A DNA stretch of 64,000 bases from Chimonanthus salicifolius (GCA_013350335.1 CM023542.1:7798025-7862024), one strand, 5' to 3'. Shown: positions 10,398-22,722, numbered from the stretch's first letter. A program made the numbers and translations. The notes: generated by a model not told the origin, from the sequence alone.

Positions 10398-13390
10398 TTA
10401 AGATAAACACTTACCTCCTTGGTCAGAAAACAAACCAGGGTACACCTTCTGCATCGTCGATTCAGGTTCCCATGTCTCATGTTGCACGTTGCGATGTTGC
10501 CACAGCACTCGCACTAGAGGTATAGACTTCCTCTTGAGCTCTTGAGTCCGACGCTCTAGAATCTTGACTGGTGCTTCTTCAAAAGTTAAGTCCTCTGACA
10601 CTTCGATCTCTTCAAAACTGATCACATGCAACGGGTCAGGCTCGTACTTCCTTAGCATAGACACGTGGAATGTACTATGTACTCTCTCCAAAGCCTGAGG
10701 AAGATCCAACTGATAGGCCACTTCACCTATCCTCTTCAAGATCTCAAAGGGTCCAACATATCGAGGTGATAGTTTTCCCTTGCGCCTGAACTGCTGCACT
10801 CCATGACGTGGTGCCACACGTAAGAAAACTCGGTCGCCAACTGCAAACTCCAAAGGTCGTCGCCTTTTGTCAGCATAACTCTTTTGTCTGCTCTGGGCTG
10901 TCTTGAGACGCTGTCTGATCACTTCAACTTGCTCTGACGTCTCACGCACTAGATCAGGTCCTAGTAGCACTTTGTCTCCTACCTCTGTCCAACAAAGAGG
11001 TGACCTGCAAGGTCTGCCATGCAGAGCCTCATAGGGTGCCATCTGCACACTGGAGTGATAACTGTTGTTGTAGACGAAATCGATCAAAAGCAAGTGATCT
11101 TCCCAACTTCCCCGCATATCCATCACACAAGCCCTTAGCATATCCTCTAAAGTTTGAATGGTTCTCTCTGACTGACCGTCCGTCTGAGGGTGAAAAGCAG
11201 TGCTGAAGCACAGCTTAGTCCCCAACTCTTCTTGCAATCCTTGCCAAAACCTTGACGCGAACCTCAGGTCTCTATCAGATACAATGGATACAGGCACTCC
11301 ATGCAATCTGACTATCTCCTTCAAATACAGTCTGCTTAGAGTAGCCAAAGAATCCGTCTTCTTGATCGGTAGAAAGTGAGCTGACTTCGTCAATCGATCG
11401 ACTATTACCCAAATAGCGTCGTTCTTTTTAGGAGACTTAGGAAAACCAGTTACAAAATCCATCGTGATATGCTCCCACTTCCATTCAGCCACTTCCAAAG
11501 GTTGCATCTTTCCGCCAGGTCGCTGATGTTCCGCCTTCACTTGTTGACAAGTTAGGCACTTGGATACAAAATCTGCTACCTCGCGCTTCATACCTTTCCA
11601 CCAGAAAAGTCGCCGCAAGTCACGATACATCTTCGTACCACCGGGATGCACCGCAAAGTGAGATCGATGAAAGTGATCAAGCATCTTTCTCCTACACTCG
11701 TCCGACTTTGGCACAAACACTCTATCCTTGAAAGTAAGACTTCCGTCCGCTTTAATCTTCCAATCCTCTAAAGTTGCTCCTCCTGAAAGCTGAGTTGTCA
11801 ACTCCTTCGCTTCTGGGTCGCTCTGTTGTCCTACTAACACCAATCCAACTACCTCGGGTTGCAGAACCAAACTATGGATTCTTGCTGACCCGCTTCCTTC
11901 GATCAGCTCCAGATCGTACTCGGACAGAACTTCGAGCATCTTCCATTGCAAGGATGCCATCGTCGCCACGTCGTTGTGAGACTTCCTGCTCAAGGCATCG
12001 GCCACCACGTTGGCTTTCCCCGGGTGATAGAGAGAGACTGAAGTCATAATCTCCCAAGTACTCCATCCACCTACGCTGCCTTATATTCAAGTCTTTCTGA
12101 GTGAAGATATACTTGAGACTATGGTGATCAGAAAACACATTGAACTTCTCACCATATAAGTAATGTCTCCACAATTTCAACGAGAATACAACGGCTGCCA
12201 ACTCCAAATCATGAGTCGGGTAGTTCTGCTCATGTCCCTTCAATTGCCTGGAACCATAAGCTACTACCTTTCACTCTTGCATCAGCACACAACCCAAACC
12301 AAACTTGGACGCGTCGTAATAAACATCGTAACCTCGTCCTTGCTCGGGTATCACCAACACTGGAGACGTCGTCAACTTCTCCTTCAGCTCCTGGAATGCT
12401 TTCTCACAAGCTTCGCTCCACTCGAACTTGACGTTTTTCCTCGTCAGCCGAGTCATCGGTACCGCGATCTGAGAGAAGTGCGGGATAAACTTTCGGTAAT
12501 ATCCTGCTAATCCCAGAAAGCTCTGAATCTCGAACACGCTCTTGGGACTTTCCCAAGTCTTTACGGTCTCTACCTTTGCTGGATCTACCGAGATTCCTCC
12601 TTGAGACACCATATGTCCCAGAAATTGCACTTGAGTCAACCAAAACTCACACTTGCTCAGCTTAGCAAACAGCTGATGCTCCCAAAGAGTCTGAAGAACA
12701 ATCCGCAGATGACGCTCATGCTCCTCTTCTGATGACGAAAAGATCAAGATATCGTCGATGAAGACTATCACGAACTCTCGCAGATACGATCGAAACACGC
12801 GATTCATCAAGTCCATGAACATGGCTGGCGCGTTCGTCAAACCGAAAGGCATCACAACAAACTCGTACAAGCCATACTGCGTCCGAAAAGCAGTCTTCGG
12901 AATGTCCTCCTCTCGAATCCGCAACTGATGGTAACCCGACCTCGAATCGATTTTCGAAAAACACTTCGATCCCCTCAAAAGATCAAAGAGGTCGTCTATT
13001 CTAGGCAACGGATACTTATTCTTAATAGTTACCTGGTTAAGCCGCCGGTAATCTATACACATCCTCATCGATCCATCCTTCTTTTTCACAAAGAGAGCAG
13101 GTGCGCCCCACGGCGAGTTGTTCTGACGGATAAAGCCAAGACTAAGAAGCTCTTCTACCTGCGTAGCTAGCTCTCTCTATTCTGCCGGCGCCATCCGATA
13201 AGGTGCCATGGAAATTGGAGATGTTCCTGGCTGTAGGTCTATAACAAACTCTATCTCTCGGCGTGGAGGTAGCCCAGCCAACTGGTCAGGAAAAACATCC
13301 ATAAACTCACACACCACCCGAGGAGCAACAGACTCTACACCACCTACATCTTCCCAACCCATGCTTGCCATCACACTACCGGGATACGCC
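10398..13390 (-). pseudogene. Ty3 pol remnant: reverse transcriptase, RNase H, integrase
   Basis: Read on the minus strand. A short N-terminal block (13374-13177) is followed by RT (13089-12271, with the VFIDDILIF catalytic motif and [10 protein letters not shown]), RNase H (from about 12320 to 11990), and integrase. Integrase (12047-10398) has an HHCC zinc finger, the D-D-E core with TMDFVTGF, a second Asp in SDRD and a Glu in GQSERT, then GPFEILKRIGEVAYQL and a chromo-like end. Breaks: the frame changes between gag-protease and RT near 13391; an in-frame TAG lies at about 13177-13179, between the N-terminal block and RT; an in-frame TGA lies at 12271-12273 in RNase H; and one extra base in a CT run near 12028 shifts RNase H out of frame with integrase. 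No single polyprotein can be made. The integrase frame alone is open for 549 codons. Confidence 0.93.
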
Positions 13391-14932
13391 CTAAGGCCAG
13401 AGAAAAATGACTCTCATCCTCTCATAGGGTACCAACTTCTCCATAAACCTCTCACCGGTTGAGGAGACCCCATGAATTCTCCTCTGAGAGCAGTCTATCA
13501 AGACTACAAAAATAGACAACCAATCCATACCAAGGATGATGTCAAAGTCCGTCATTTCCAGAAGCAGAAAATCATAAGACAACTCCACTCCACTAATCTT
13601 CAAAACACAAGATCTACACTCTTGGTTTGCCAAAGCCTTCTTACCCAAAGGTGAAACTACCATTAGCAGGTTAACTACTTCTACCGGTTTCAAACCCAAT
13701 CTAACACAACAAGTTCTAGAGATAAAGGAATGCGAAGCACCGGTATCAAACAACACTCGAGCCAAAAGAGTGAAAAGATTAAGGGTACCTTCCATCACCG
13801 TGTTCTCCATTGGTTCCTCCTTCTGAGTCCCTAAAGAGTAGACTCTCCCTTGAGGACGCCCTCGTCCTCTCCCCTGATCGTTCCGAGGTGGTCCATTCCT
13901 CGGTGTCGCTGATCCTCTGGAAGCCTGCTGAGAACCTCTGCCGACAGATGGTTGCGCCACAGAGTAGGAAACTCCTGCGTCTTGCGAAGGTGCCGCTTTA
14001 CCAGAAAAAGGACAATCCTTGAACAGGTGCCCGGTCTGCTGGCAGTGAAAGCACGCCCTCTCTCCTTTGGATTGGCAGAACTTGGAAGTATGCCCTGGCT
14101 GATTGCAGGTGTAGCACACGATTGACCGAGAGTCAAACCGACTGGACTGGCCCACACTAGGTTGGCTCTTCCTGAAGAAAGGCTTCTTCTGCTGATTGAA
14201 CCTTGCCTTCTTGTTAGAAGAAGGTTTCTGAGAGCTGTCAGTGCTCCGGTTGATAGAGTCCACCACTTCCACCTTCGAAGCGCGCTCGATGATCTCCTCC
14301 AGAGTGTTGAACACTAGGCCGGCCACTTGCCGCTGTAGGAAGGGTCTGAGTCCGTTCTCGAAATGCTGGATCTTCTCCTCCTCATTGGCTGCAATCCACG
14401 GCACAAACTGCATCAGGTCGATGTAGCGCATGGCATACTGTGCCACTGTATCTGAACCCTGCTGAATGTTGAGGAACTCTCTCTTCCTCGCCTCCTTCAC
14501 CGTCTTTGGAAAGTAACGGGCCAGAAAGGCTGCAGAAAACTCCTCCCAAGTCATTGGCTCGTGATTACGAACCAAGCTCTTCGCCTCCCACCATTCGTAG
14601 GCGTTTCCTTCGAGCTGATAGGTCGCCAAGGTCACACGTAAGTCGTCGGCGATCGCTAGGGTATTGAGGATTCGGTTAATCTGGGTTAGCCAGTTCCTCG
14701 CAGCGCTGGGGTCTTCTGTTCCCGAGAAGCTAGTCGGGTTCAGACGTTTGAACTCTTTCAGAGCCGAGGTGGCTCTCTCCTCTGGTGTTTGGACTGGCGG
14801 ACGTCGCATATTTTCAGCTATCTGCTGAAATGCTTCTACTGCCGCTCTTATCGCCTCATTAAGTAGGTTACGGGGTGGAAGACCAGTCCTCTTCCCACGA
14901 AAGTTGGCTCGGTTTGCGTTGGGTCCTGACAT
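13391..14932 (-). CDS. Ty3 Gag-protease open frame
   Basis: A 513-residue open frame from ATG at 14932. Residues about 60-230 are a retrotransposon Gag domain (EWWEA at 113-117, with ARYFPKTVKEARKREF following). Two CX2CX4HX4C zinc knuckles lie at 273-286 and 294-307, then a Gly/Arg/Gln-rich linker, then the aspartic protease with DTGASHSFIS at about 396-405 and ILGMDWL further on. Gag packages the RNA and the protease matures the particle. The frame ends 17 bases before the pol block, in a different frame. It is still open although pol is broken. The start is chosen because it is the first ATG after the primer site (126-base leader) and Gag homologues begin similarly. Confidence 0.9.
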   Translation of the reverse strand: MSGPNANRANFRGKRTGLPPRNLLNEAIRAAVEAFQQIAENMRRPPVQTPEERATSALKEFKRLNPTSFSGTEDPSAARNWLTQINRILNTLAIADDLRVTLATYQLEGNAYEWWEAKSLVRNHEPMTWEEFSAAFLARYFPKTVKEARKREFLNIQQGSDTVAQYAMRYIDLMQFVPWIAANEEEKIQHFENGLRPFLQRQVAGLVFNTLEEIIERASKVEVVDSINRSTDSSQKPSSNKKARFNQQKKPFFRKSQPSVGQSSRFDSRSIVCYTCNQPGHTSKFCQSKGERACFHCQQTGHLFKDCPFSGKAAPSQDAGVSYSVAQPSVGRGSQQASRGSATPRNGPPRNDQGRGRGRPQGRVYSLGTQKEEPMENTVMEGTLNLFTLLARVLFDTGASHSFISRTCCVRLGLKPVEVVNLLMVVSPLGKKALANQECRSCVLKISGVELSYDFLLLEMTDFDIILGMDWLSIFVVLIDCSQRRIHGVSSTGERFMEKLVPYERMRVIFLWP

Positions 14933-15058
14933 CTGTTATTTACACTTGTAAATATCATTATCAATTTTAAGATTTTTATCAAAGCAAAACACACAAGTTG
15001 CAATACTAAACAAGTCTAACTAGGTAGTAACCCATCACAATCCTAGAGTTGAGCCTAC

Positions 15059-15070
15059 GCTCTGATACCA
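15059..15070 (-). other. Primer binding site, tRNA-iMet type
   Basis: On the minus strand TGGTATCAGAGC follows the 5' LTR after a three-base gap. This is the standard plant initiator-methionine tRNA primer site and it fixes the element's orientation. Confidence 0.95.
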
Positions 15071-15073
15071 AGC

Positions 15074-18000
15074 TGTCACGCCCCGACCCGACCGGTGGGC
15101 CCAGAACGCGACTGATTTTTTTTTTTTTTTGAAAGGTAAGTAAACTAAACCACAAGCACTCTTACTGGGCCGGATCAACAGTTAGGCCCAGCGGTTACAC
15201 ATCAGCCCGTTAAGTGGACTCAAACATGTACCATATGCCTGCCCCAAAGACAAAGCAAAAACAACACAATAATAACATCCACTCATAATATGATCAAACA
15301 GATACCAACATTGATTAATCAATCATAACATTGTCTCAAATGGCAACATAGCCGATTACAACATTTAAACATAAATTAAGTACCACATCTGGTACTTAAT
15401 ACAAAAACAACGGTTCCTAGAACCAACAGAAAGATCAGGGCATTCCTCTCCAGGGGAATCCCAAAAGACTGCTTTATCTCAAACGCCCTAAGCCTAAAAG
15501 AGAGGGTCCTCCTCATCGGGTTCATCGCCTGAAAGGTGAGTGGTGTGAGCTAACTAGCCCAGTGAAGGGTAATTAACAATGCACATTAAGCAAATAGTAA
15601 AACAGGTTAACAACAGTTCAATATCACATGCTTGATAACAGTAAGCATAATCTTAAATCAGATAATAACATCATCAACTATCAATCACTGCCATTATCCA
15701 CCGTAACGCCTGCCGACTACACTGAGACTAGTATTAAGTCCCGACACGGTCAAAATACATCCTTTCAAGTACATTTCCGGCTCTTAAACTTAGCCGATAC
15801 TGACACCCTCAAGTCAGCAACTGACGACAACATGGTCCGCCCATGGTCCAGTAGACATAAACCATCTCTCATATGGCCGATATTGGTTCAATAGCCCAGG
15901 TACGTGGAAGCAGTCTTACATACACATACGGTCAACACCGTAATATTAAATCATCACAGCACTCTTACCATAGTGCATCATGTATAGGCACATGAGTGGG
16001 TTCATCAAAACCGAAACCACTCATTGCTCAAAATAACACCTGTTTACAAAATCTGCAGAGTTAAGTTCCCTCACCGTGATCGTGTGGTTTCGCGGTCTCT
16101 GTCAAACAACATACAAGTGCACAATCAATATACATATCAGATACGTACATATACGTAGTATTTGGAAATCACACGTTTTCCCACAAAATATACAGGGTTC
16201 ATGGAAATGAGTCTCCTACTTGGTTTCTAGCCTTTTTAAATCATCCACAAGACAATAATATAATAATAAAAAGGGGCTCAGTCCAAACTCATATTGTCTT
16301 CTGGGCATTGACCAGATTGACGTATTGAGTGAGGTCTAGATCCTCGGGTCACTTCTCGGTTGTCTTCTGGATAGGACCAGAGCTGACATTTTGAATAGGC
16401 CTCGAGGTCACCCAGTGCCCGACTATAGTGCCGGCCTGAAAGTGAATCACTCAGTTCCCGACTAATGTCGGACTGAAAGCGAATATAATAATATTTACAC
16501 TATAAATAATAAGAGAAAGGGGTTAGTACAGTTTTATTTAACAAGGGGGGTATAAACCATCACATCACATAATCTAACGAAATAATAATTTTTTTTTGAA
16601 TAAAATAATAATATTTAATTATTTAATTATTTATTCATTTTTTTTTCTTCGATGGGAACCAACATTTGAAATCATAAGACTATATTCTCAAATAAAAATA
16701 TTTTTTTTTTTGGAATAAAATAATAATATTTAATTATTTAATTATTTATTCATTTTTTTTTCGGTGGGAACCACCATTTGAAATCATAAGCAACCATATT
16801 CTCAAATAATTTTTTTTTTTTTTGGAATAAAATAATAATATTTAATTATTTATTCATTTATTTTATTATATAATATATATATATATATATATTTTTTTTT
16901 TTCCAATAGAAACCAACCTTTTAAAAGCACAGCAACATTAATATCAAAAAAAATATTTTTTATTTTTTTTTTTATTTTCATTTTTTTTCCATTTTTTTTT
17001 TCTCTTTCTTCTTCCTCTTCTTCTTCCCCGTTCACTGTCTGCAACAGACAGTGAACGGCCGGTGAACAATAAAACCGAAAATGGAAAATGGGGTATTTTC
17101 GGGACTCGGTTTTTACATCTGACCGGTCTGATGGATTCCTCTGGGAGTCCTCTTTCCACAAGAAGAGGTTTGGAGCTTTGAAACTCAGTGAGCCATCCGA
17201 TCTTAACACCAGAAGCTCACTGATACGAGGAACTCTAAAATTTTTCCTAAATCTTTGAAATCGATTTTCTCACTGAAATCAGAGCCAAATTCAAAAAATT
17301 TTTATTCAAAACCGATTGAAATTGAAATGGGAATGCAATGGTTACCTTGGATTGAGTTTCTGGGCTGAAATCCGGATTTTTGAAAAATAATTTCCTCTAA
17401 GCAACAGTAACTGAAAAAAAAAAACAGAGGCTCGGGTTCTCGGCTGAAACACAAAGCAGAGAGGGAGAAGAGAAGAAAATCAGTGGGAGTTTAAAACCGA
17501 AGATTGAACCGGTTTTTATAGGATTTTCGGCCGAAAAATCTGGGATGGGACGCGACGACAGATCGCCGGAAATCCGGCCGAGCAGCAGCACGCCTGCACG
17601 TCCGCTGATGGTGCTACAGTAACTGCGTTTTTGGTTTTTGCAAATCAGCCCTCCATATTTTCCATTTTTGCAAAAAGGGCCTCATTTTAATAAAAACTGG
17701 ATTTTTAACTAAAAAAATAATTTTAAAAGCTCAAAAATTTAATCCAACCTTACAGATAGGTTGGGTTTTAAAAATCTTAATCACCATAAAAATTTCAGAT
17801 TTTATCTCTTATTAAAAATCATTTATTTAAATAAAATTAATAAATTTACACTATTTACTTAAATAAAGAATTGTTAAAATAAACAATTTAGAAACATCAT
17901 TTTGAGATGAAATGAAATATCTAGACCATTCTTAAAATGGTCTACCATAAAATACAAATTTCAAATTTTATTTCATTTTCAAAACCCTTTAAAATAATTA

Positions 18001-18329
18001 ATACTCCCTTTCGGGGTTTTGACGGGCGATATTTAAATATTATTTTCTGAAAATAATTTTATTTTAAAATCAGAAATACAAATCCTTAATTAAGGAAAAC
18101 ATTATTCACCAATAATATTCACAAAATCACACAATTTATAAAAATATACACAACAAGTGGTAAATTACCAAAATGCCCCTCCAGCTCGACGAGCTAAATC
18201 ACTGAGTTTTCGGGCTCAGATCGGGCCAAACTTGGGCTTTCCTCGAAGCCCTAACCAAAAACCTCAAGATCAACTGGTTAAACATGATTAACGAGCTAAA
18301 ACTCGCCTAATCTGGGGCACGGTATTACA
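15074..18329 (-). repeat. 5' LTR of the complete Ty3 element
   Basis: 3256 bp, from TGTCACGCCCC to GGTATTACA on the plus strand. It is the undamaged LTR: it keeps the 900-bp AT-rich block (16201-17100) deleted from its partner and has the empty hAT site at 18248-18255. An (AT)n run lies at 16865-16891. Confidence 0.95.
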
Positions 18330-19765
18330 CTTTCCCTAGATTATTTAGGGCTTTTAGGAACAAACAGGCTTCAGTCAAAGATATGGTTAAGGTGGTTAGG
18401 CATGGTACTTCTTGGATTTTTGATTTTAGGAGAGAACTTCAGACTTTTGAAAGTGATTCCCTAAATGACCTTAAGGCGAAACTGAGAGAGTTCAAGTTAG
18501 ATGCGGAGAGTGGGGATGAATGGGTGTGGATGGGGAGTCCTTCTGGGGTTTTTCGGTCAAGTCCTTGTCTGAGCTTACTCAACAATGTATGGAGGGTCCT
18601 CTTGTTTCTCAGACTATTATTTGGAATAATCTGGCCCCTCCTAGAGTTCAAATGTTCACCTGGTACGCGGAGCTAAACGAAGGATTCTGAATAGATTGGA
18701 ACTTAATCGAAGGGGACTTTTGGGTCCTGATGGTGATTCTTCTTGTCCCCTTTGTGAATTGGCTGAAGAGTCTTTGGACCATCTTTTTTGTCACTTGTTC
18801 AGTGGCTTAGGAGTTTATGGAGTAGGTTTGTAAACCTGTTGGGAGCTTCGTGGGTCAGCCCGGGTTCGTGGGAGGGTTTGTTGGAATCTTAGTCGTTTGC
18901 TCGTTTGTATCGTCAGAAGAAAGTGGTGTGGAATACCATTCCCGCGACGGTATTGTGGTCGATTTGGAGAGAGGAACTCTCAGGTTTTTTAGGGTAGTAG
19001 GGTAGAGTTCGGCGAGCTTTTCGATATTGAAAAATGGAGATTATGCTCGTGGATTTGCGCTAGTAACTATTTCAAGGATTTTAAATTGAGGAATTGTGTC
19101 TTTCTCTGGATGATTGTTTGGATCCCCCTCGTAAGAGAGTCAAACTGAAGTTAGAATGGACACCTCCGCCCTCTGGGTCTTGGAAATTTAATGTTGACGG
19201 ATCATCCAAAGGTAAACCAGGACCGGCTGGGATTGGGGGCGTGCTAAGGAATCACCTGGGTTTTACTTTTATCGCATTCTCGGAGTCTGTTGGTATTAAG
19301 GATTCTAATGAGGCGGAACTTCTCGGTATTAGGAGAGCTCTTTCCTTAGGGACATGGTTAGGGGGGGAGAAGTTAATTATTGAAAGTGACTCTTCCAATG
19401 CTATCAAATGGGCCAGGGTTCTAAACACCCACCTTGGAGACTGGTCACCTTAGTGAGGGAGATTAAGGAATTATCAAAGGGCTTGGAAGTTTCTTTTTTT
19501 TCAGATTAGTAGATCAGCAAATGGGGTAGCAGATTTTCTTGCTAAGAACGGTGTTGAAGGGGTGACCCGAGGCACCTTCTTTACTCTGGCCGAGTAGTTT
19601 GTTTGGGGCGAGGCTTGTTGTTGTTGTTGTTGCTGGGTTTTCTTTTACTCTTGTATTGGGTGGGGGCTTATTTCTCATAGGCATCCACCCTTTTATTTTC
19701 TCTTTCTTTTGTAACCTTTTTATTTAATGAAAGTCTACTCTTGACCGTTTCAAAAAATAAAAAAA
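18330..19765 (+). pseudogene. LINE ORF2 remnant: zinc-binding region and RNase H, with 3' tail
   Basis: The frame starts in the 18 bases at 5943-5960 and resumes after the Ty3 element (encoding KESF, then PRLFRAFRNK). It continues with a reverse-transcriptase zinc-binding region (IWNNLAPPRVQMFTWY at about 18620-18660, then CPLCELAEESLDHLF near 18745). The RNase H domain at 19094-19453 has FNVDGSSKGKPGPAGIGGVL and later SNEAELLGIRRAL and IIESDSSNAI. Several frameshifts and stops separate the pieces. A T-rich 3' region ends in an A-rich tail near 19760. The reverse transcriptase domain proper is absent from this window, so the element is truncated as well as interrupted. Confidence 0.85.
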
Positions 19766-19777
19766 ACTAAAAAAAAG

Positions 19778-19880
19778 TGACCTTTTGAGGTGAAATAGGA
19801 ATCGAACTCAGGACTTCCCACTTCCTGAGATGGGTTCCTGGACATTACTCCAACCCCTTTGAATTCCCACATTTTAAACT
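19778..19880 (-). repeat. SINE-like tRNA-derived fragment
   Basis: On the minus strand GAGTTCGATTCC (19798-19809 plus-strand coordinates) fits a pol III B box and is preceded by GGTTGGAGTAATG, a plausible A-box region. It abuts the LINE tail. No flanking duplication was found. Confidence 0.45.
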
Positions 19881-20159
19881 TTATATGAATTGATAAGTAA
19901 ATATAAATTAAATCAGAATTTTAATTGGATATACAGCTGTAAATAGAAATCAAGTTTATTTAGGTATTGCATGTTTGCATATTTATGGGATCTAGATATA
20001 GATATTGTAGGTAGAATTTGATACGTGGGTTTGGATCAATTCGAGTCCTACTACTCTTTGTTGAACTTCAATGCAGATATTTCTATTATTAAATCTGAAT
20101 TCAACGCGACAGAAACCGTAATAAACAAGTTGAATATTTACATTAAAATTTAGAGTAGG

Positions 20160-20875
20160 TCAAGTTGTTTCTAGGTTGAATTATTTGGATCATAAAACTT
20201 GGGTTCATTTGGAGTTTTTTCATAAGGGGTCGTGGGACCTCTGAATTGGAGGGGAGGTTGGTGCTCATCTCTGTGGTGCTTAGTGGCTCTTTCAATTTTA
20301 CGAATTTGTCGCCGGAAGGGTTTAGGGGTCATTGTATTGCTTGGAGCATGGAGGCTCATGGAAGGAATTGGAGCTTTTTTCAAGAAGGATCTGTAACGAC
20401 CTGACTCGAAAACAGTATTTAGGGCTTGACTTAGTGTGAAATTGTCCACTTTGAGCCTTCACACACAAACGAACCCGCACGGTTTTTGCTTTTGAGCCTG
20501 GGCCCACTTGGCCCAGCCCAAAACGCGTCACACGAGTTTAAGGTGGGCTGACCTCAGATAAACCCATATTCCTCTTCCTTCTTAACCGATGTCGGACTTC
20601 CCACATCGGCTGGGCAGGGTATCACAGGATCTTTGTGATTTCTTGTCTGTTAGGAGTTTTGCATTTTGGGTCTTGGGCTTCTTGCTAATTTGGGGTCTGT
20701 TTTCTATTTCTGGTGTATTGGCTTCGGTTGCGAGTAGTCAGTAGTTCTGTGCCCTTCTTTCTAGTTGGTTGTTTTGGGTTTTTGTCTTTTAGACTCTTTG
20801 ATGTCTTCTTTTGTATTTTTTCTTCATCTTTAATTTAATTTTTATTTATTACCGCTAAAAAAATAAAATTTTGCA
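20160..20875 (+). mobile_element. Probable LINE 3' end, interrupted by a TRIM LTR
   Basis: The T-rich end ...CTTTAATTTAATTTTTATTTATTACCGCTAAAAAAA resembles the LINE tail inserted at 31684-31799 (ATTACCGCTCAAAA). The upstream part has G/T-rich sequence like the tail at 19560-19760. No domain can be read with certainty. The solo LTR at 20392-20626 splits it. Confidence 0.5.
20392..20626. mobile_element. TRIM-type solo LTR, 235 bp
   Basis: It begins TGTAACGACC and ends GGTATCACA, with a perfect 5-bp duplication GGATC on both sides (20387-20391, 20627-20631). Near the end it holds GTCGGACTTCCCACATCGG, a motif common in small plant TRIM/SMART LTRs. Confidence 0.85.
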
Positions 20876-20879
20876 TAGA

Positions 20880-22157
20880 ATAACACACGATCTACACATG
20901 GATGAAATGCCATGGGGTTCAGTCCAAACCATTTAAACGGTGGGACATTCCCCTCCACTTAGTTAATCTGTTCCAACTTTTTTTTTTTTCTCCCTTCACT
21001 TTTATTCCTAACTAGCTCATATGCAATAAAAAAGATTAAATATTAATCATGCTAAAAAAAGTCACTAAAATTTTGTTTATTTCACTAGTTGTAGTTAATA
21101 ATAAATAAAAATATGTAGAAAATTGTGCATTTATTGTAGGTCTCACACAATTTGAATTATAATATATTTCTAATTTTTAAATACTCTTCATTAATTTAAG
21201 CCCAAAAAATTGTAAATCACAAAATTCAAGATATAAAAAACATAAAAAAAGTATAAAAAAGAAAAAACACATAATCATATGTTTTCTAATGTTATGAATT
21301 TAGTGCATAAAGTTGAGAGACTACAAATCGTAAATATAATGAAAAAAATGAAATTAATAATTTTTAATTAACATATAGAACCACTGAATATAGGAGAAAA
21401 ACCAAACTTTTTAACTAATAAAAAAATTGGTTTTTAAGTTTTAATTAACAGATAGACCCACTGAATCTATACACATAAATGATCATGTGCATATGTCAGA
21501 ATCGATTCTAAATCTACACCGACTCTTTGAATTTAGTAGTCATTAACACAATTACTCAATAATAATCTACATTTATTATAAGGTTTAAATCCTAAATTGA
21601 ATGAAAAAGATAACACCGGTGCCCTCTTTTATAGACTCAGCAATTTCAAATGTGACGAAGAGGGAGGTTCCTGGTCGGCGGCTCCAACTATCATTTGGAC
21701 CTTTTTTTTTCTTTTAATGACACTTTAATATGACTTGGCTACTAAGTCAAAACATGACCAGTACACGTGTCAAAATATGATAAAACAACATGTCCTTACT
21801 AGAGAAATTTAGGTGGTCAAATTTAAAAAATTAGGTGTCGGAAATTAAAAAAATTAAGTTCTAATTAATGAATTTTATATGATAGATGTCTAATTTAATT
21901 TTATGTAGTCAACGAAACTCATTCATGATGTCTAATAATTTATTTTTAATTCTATGTTTCGAAAGTGATGAAAGGGAATCGAAGTGATTCTGTTGTGGAT
22001 AAAAAGGGGCGGGCGAGTCGGCAAAAGGGCGGCGACTGTCCGTCACACGCCTTAAAAGAAATATTAGAGATATAGAGCAGTACAATTTCAGTTATTATAT
22101 AGATTTAGGCAAGTCATATATACACTTTGATTTTCTTTTTGGAGATCTTTGATGTCT
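20880..22157. other. AT-rich intergenic stretch, no gene seen
   Basis: I see no long open frame, no domain and no flanked element. A near-repeat of TTTTTAATTAACA(T/G)ATAGA(A/C)CCACTGAAT occurs at about 21361 and 21435. Confidence 0.5.
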
Positions 22158-22722
22158 AAATTTTAGGTGAAATGACCATTTTTTCATTTAAAACCACCGC
22201 ATCGACTGAACGAAAGTTTGATTTTTTCCTTCAGTCGCCCCAAGTAGCAGCAGAAGAAACTGGCCAGAGAAAGGTCTCACGCGAGTCAGATCAGAAATCT
22301 GATAGTACAAATGGATAGACCATCAAAAAATGGAAAGAGTATGGTGGAGTCCTGCGGGCAGAAACTTTCTCGATCAACTGATTTAAGGCCTAGAAAAGAA
22401 CTGGCTAGTTTCTTCCGCTGCTGCTTGGGACGATGGAAACCCAGTTTTGTGGGTTTTTTTCTTAGATCCAAGTGGATCCTACACTTCTGCACCTAGGATA
22501 GACACCACCATGGTCGCCCCTGTTCCACCTCTCTACGCCTAAGGAAGACCTTGGGTTTCGGTCAACAGTGGGGCCCCTTTGACCTATTTTTCCCCCCCTC
22601 TCTGCAAGTCGTTCGGTCGATGCAGCAGGCCACATCTTCCAAACGAAAAAAAATCAAAGTTTCATTTCGTCGATGTTGCGGTTTTAAGCGAAAGGGAAAA
22701 ATGGTAATTTCACCTAAAATTT
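22158..22722. mobile_element. Mutator-like non-autonomous element with ~75-bp inverted repeats
   Basis: The left arm (22158-22230) and the reverse complement of the right arm (22644-22722) match over about 75 bases with some mismatches, from AAATTTTAGGTGAAAT inward. The length of the arms suggests a MULE or foldback element. A 9-bp target duplication is not clear because the edge is the palindrome AAATTT. The interior (22231-22643) is GC-richer than the surroundings and includes GGGTTTCGGTCAACAGTGGG. It could be a captured fragment, but I do not recognise it. Confidence 0.7.

Larger units (their letters stand above)
5961..18329 (-). mobile_element. Complete Ty3/gypsy retrotransposon (chromovirus, Tekay-like), 12.4 kb, decayed
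   Basis: Minus-strand element with two LTRs beginning TGTCACGCCCC on the plus strand and ending in ATTACA. It is flanked by a perfect 5-bp duplication, CTTTC (5956-5960 and 18330-18334). It has a tRNA-iMet primer site next to the 5' LTR, a polypurine tract next to the 3' LTR, and gag, protease, RT, RNase H and integrase in Ty3 order. Very long LTRs (about 3.26 kb) and a chromo-like integrase end point to the Tekay/Del group, by my recognition. It inserted into a LINE coding region whose frame reads across the CTTTC site when the element is removed. Pol is broken by two stops and two frameshifts, so the copy cannot act on its own. Confidence 0.95.

Noticed and set aside
16570..16760. Repeated TAATAATATTTAATTATTTAATT words as a separate element
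   Set aside because: They are AT-rich tandem-like sequence within the LTR, with no ends or duplication of their own.
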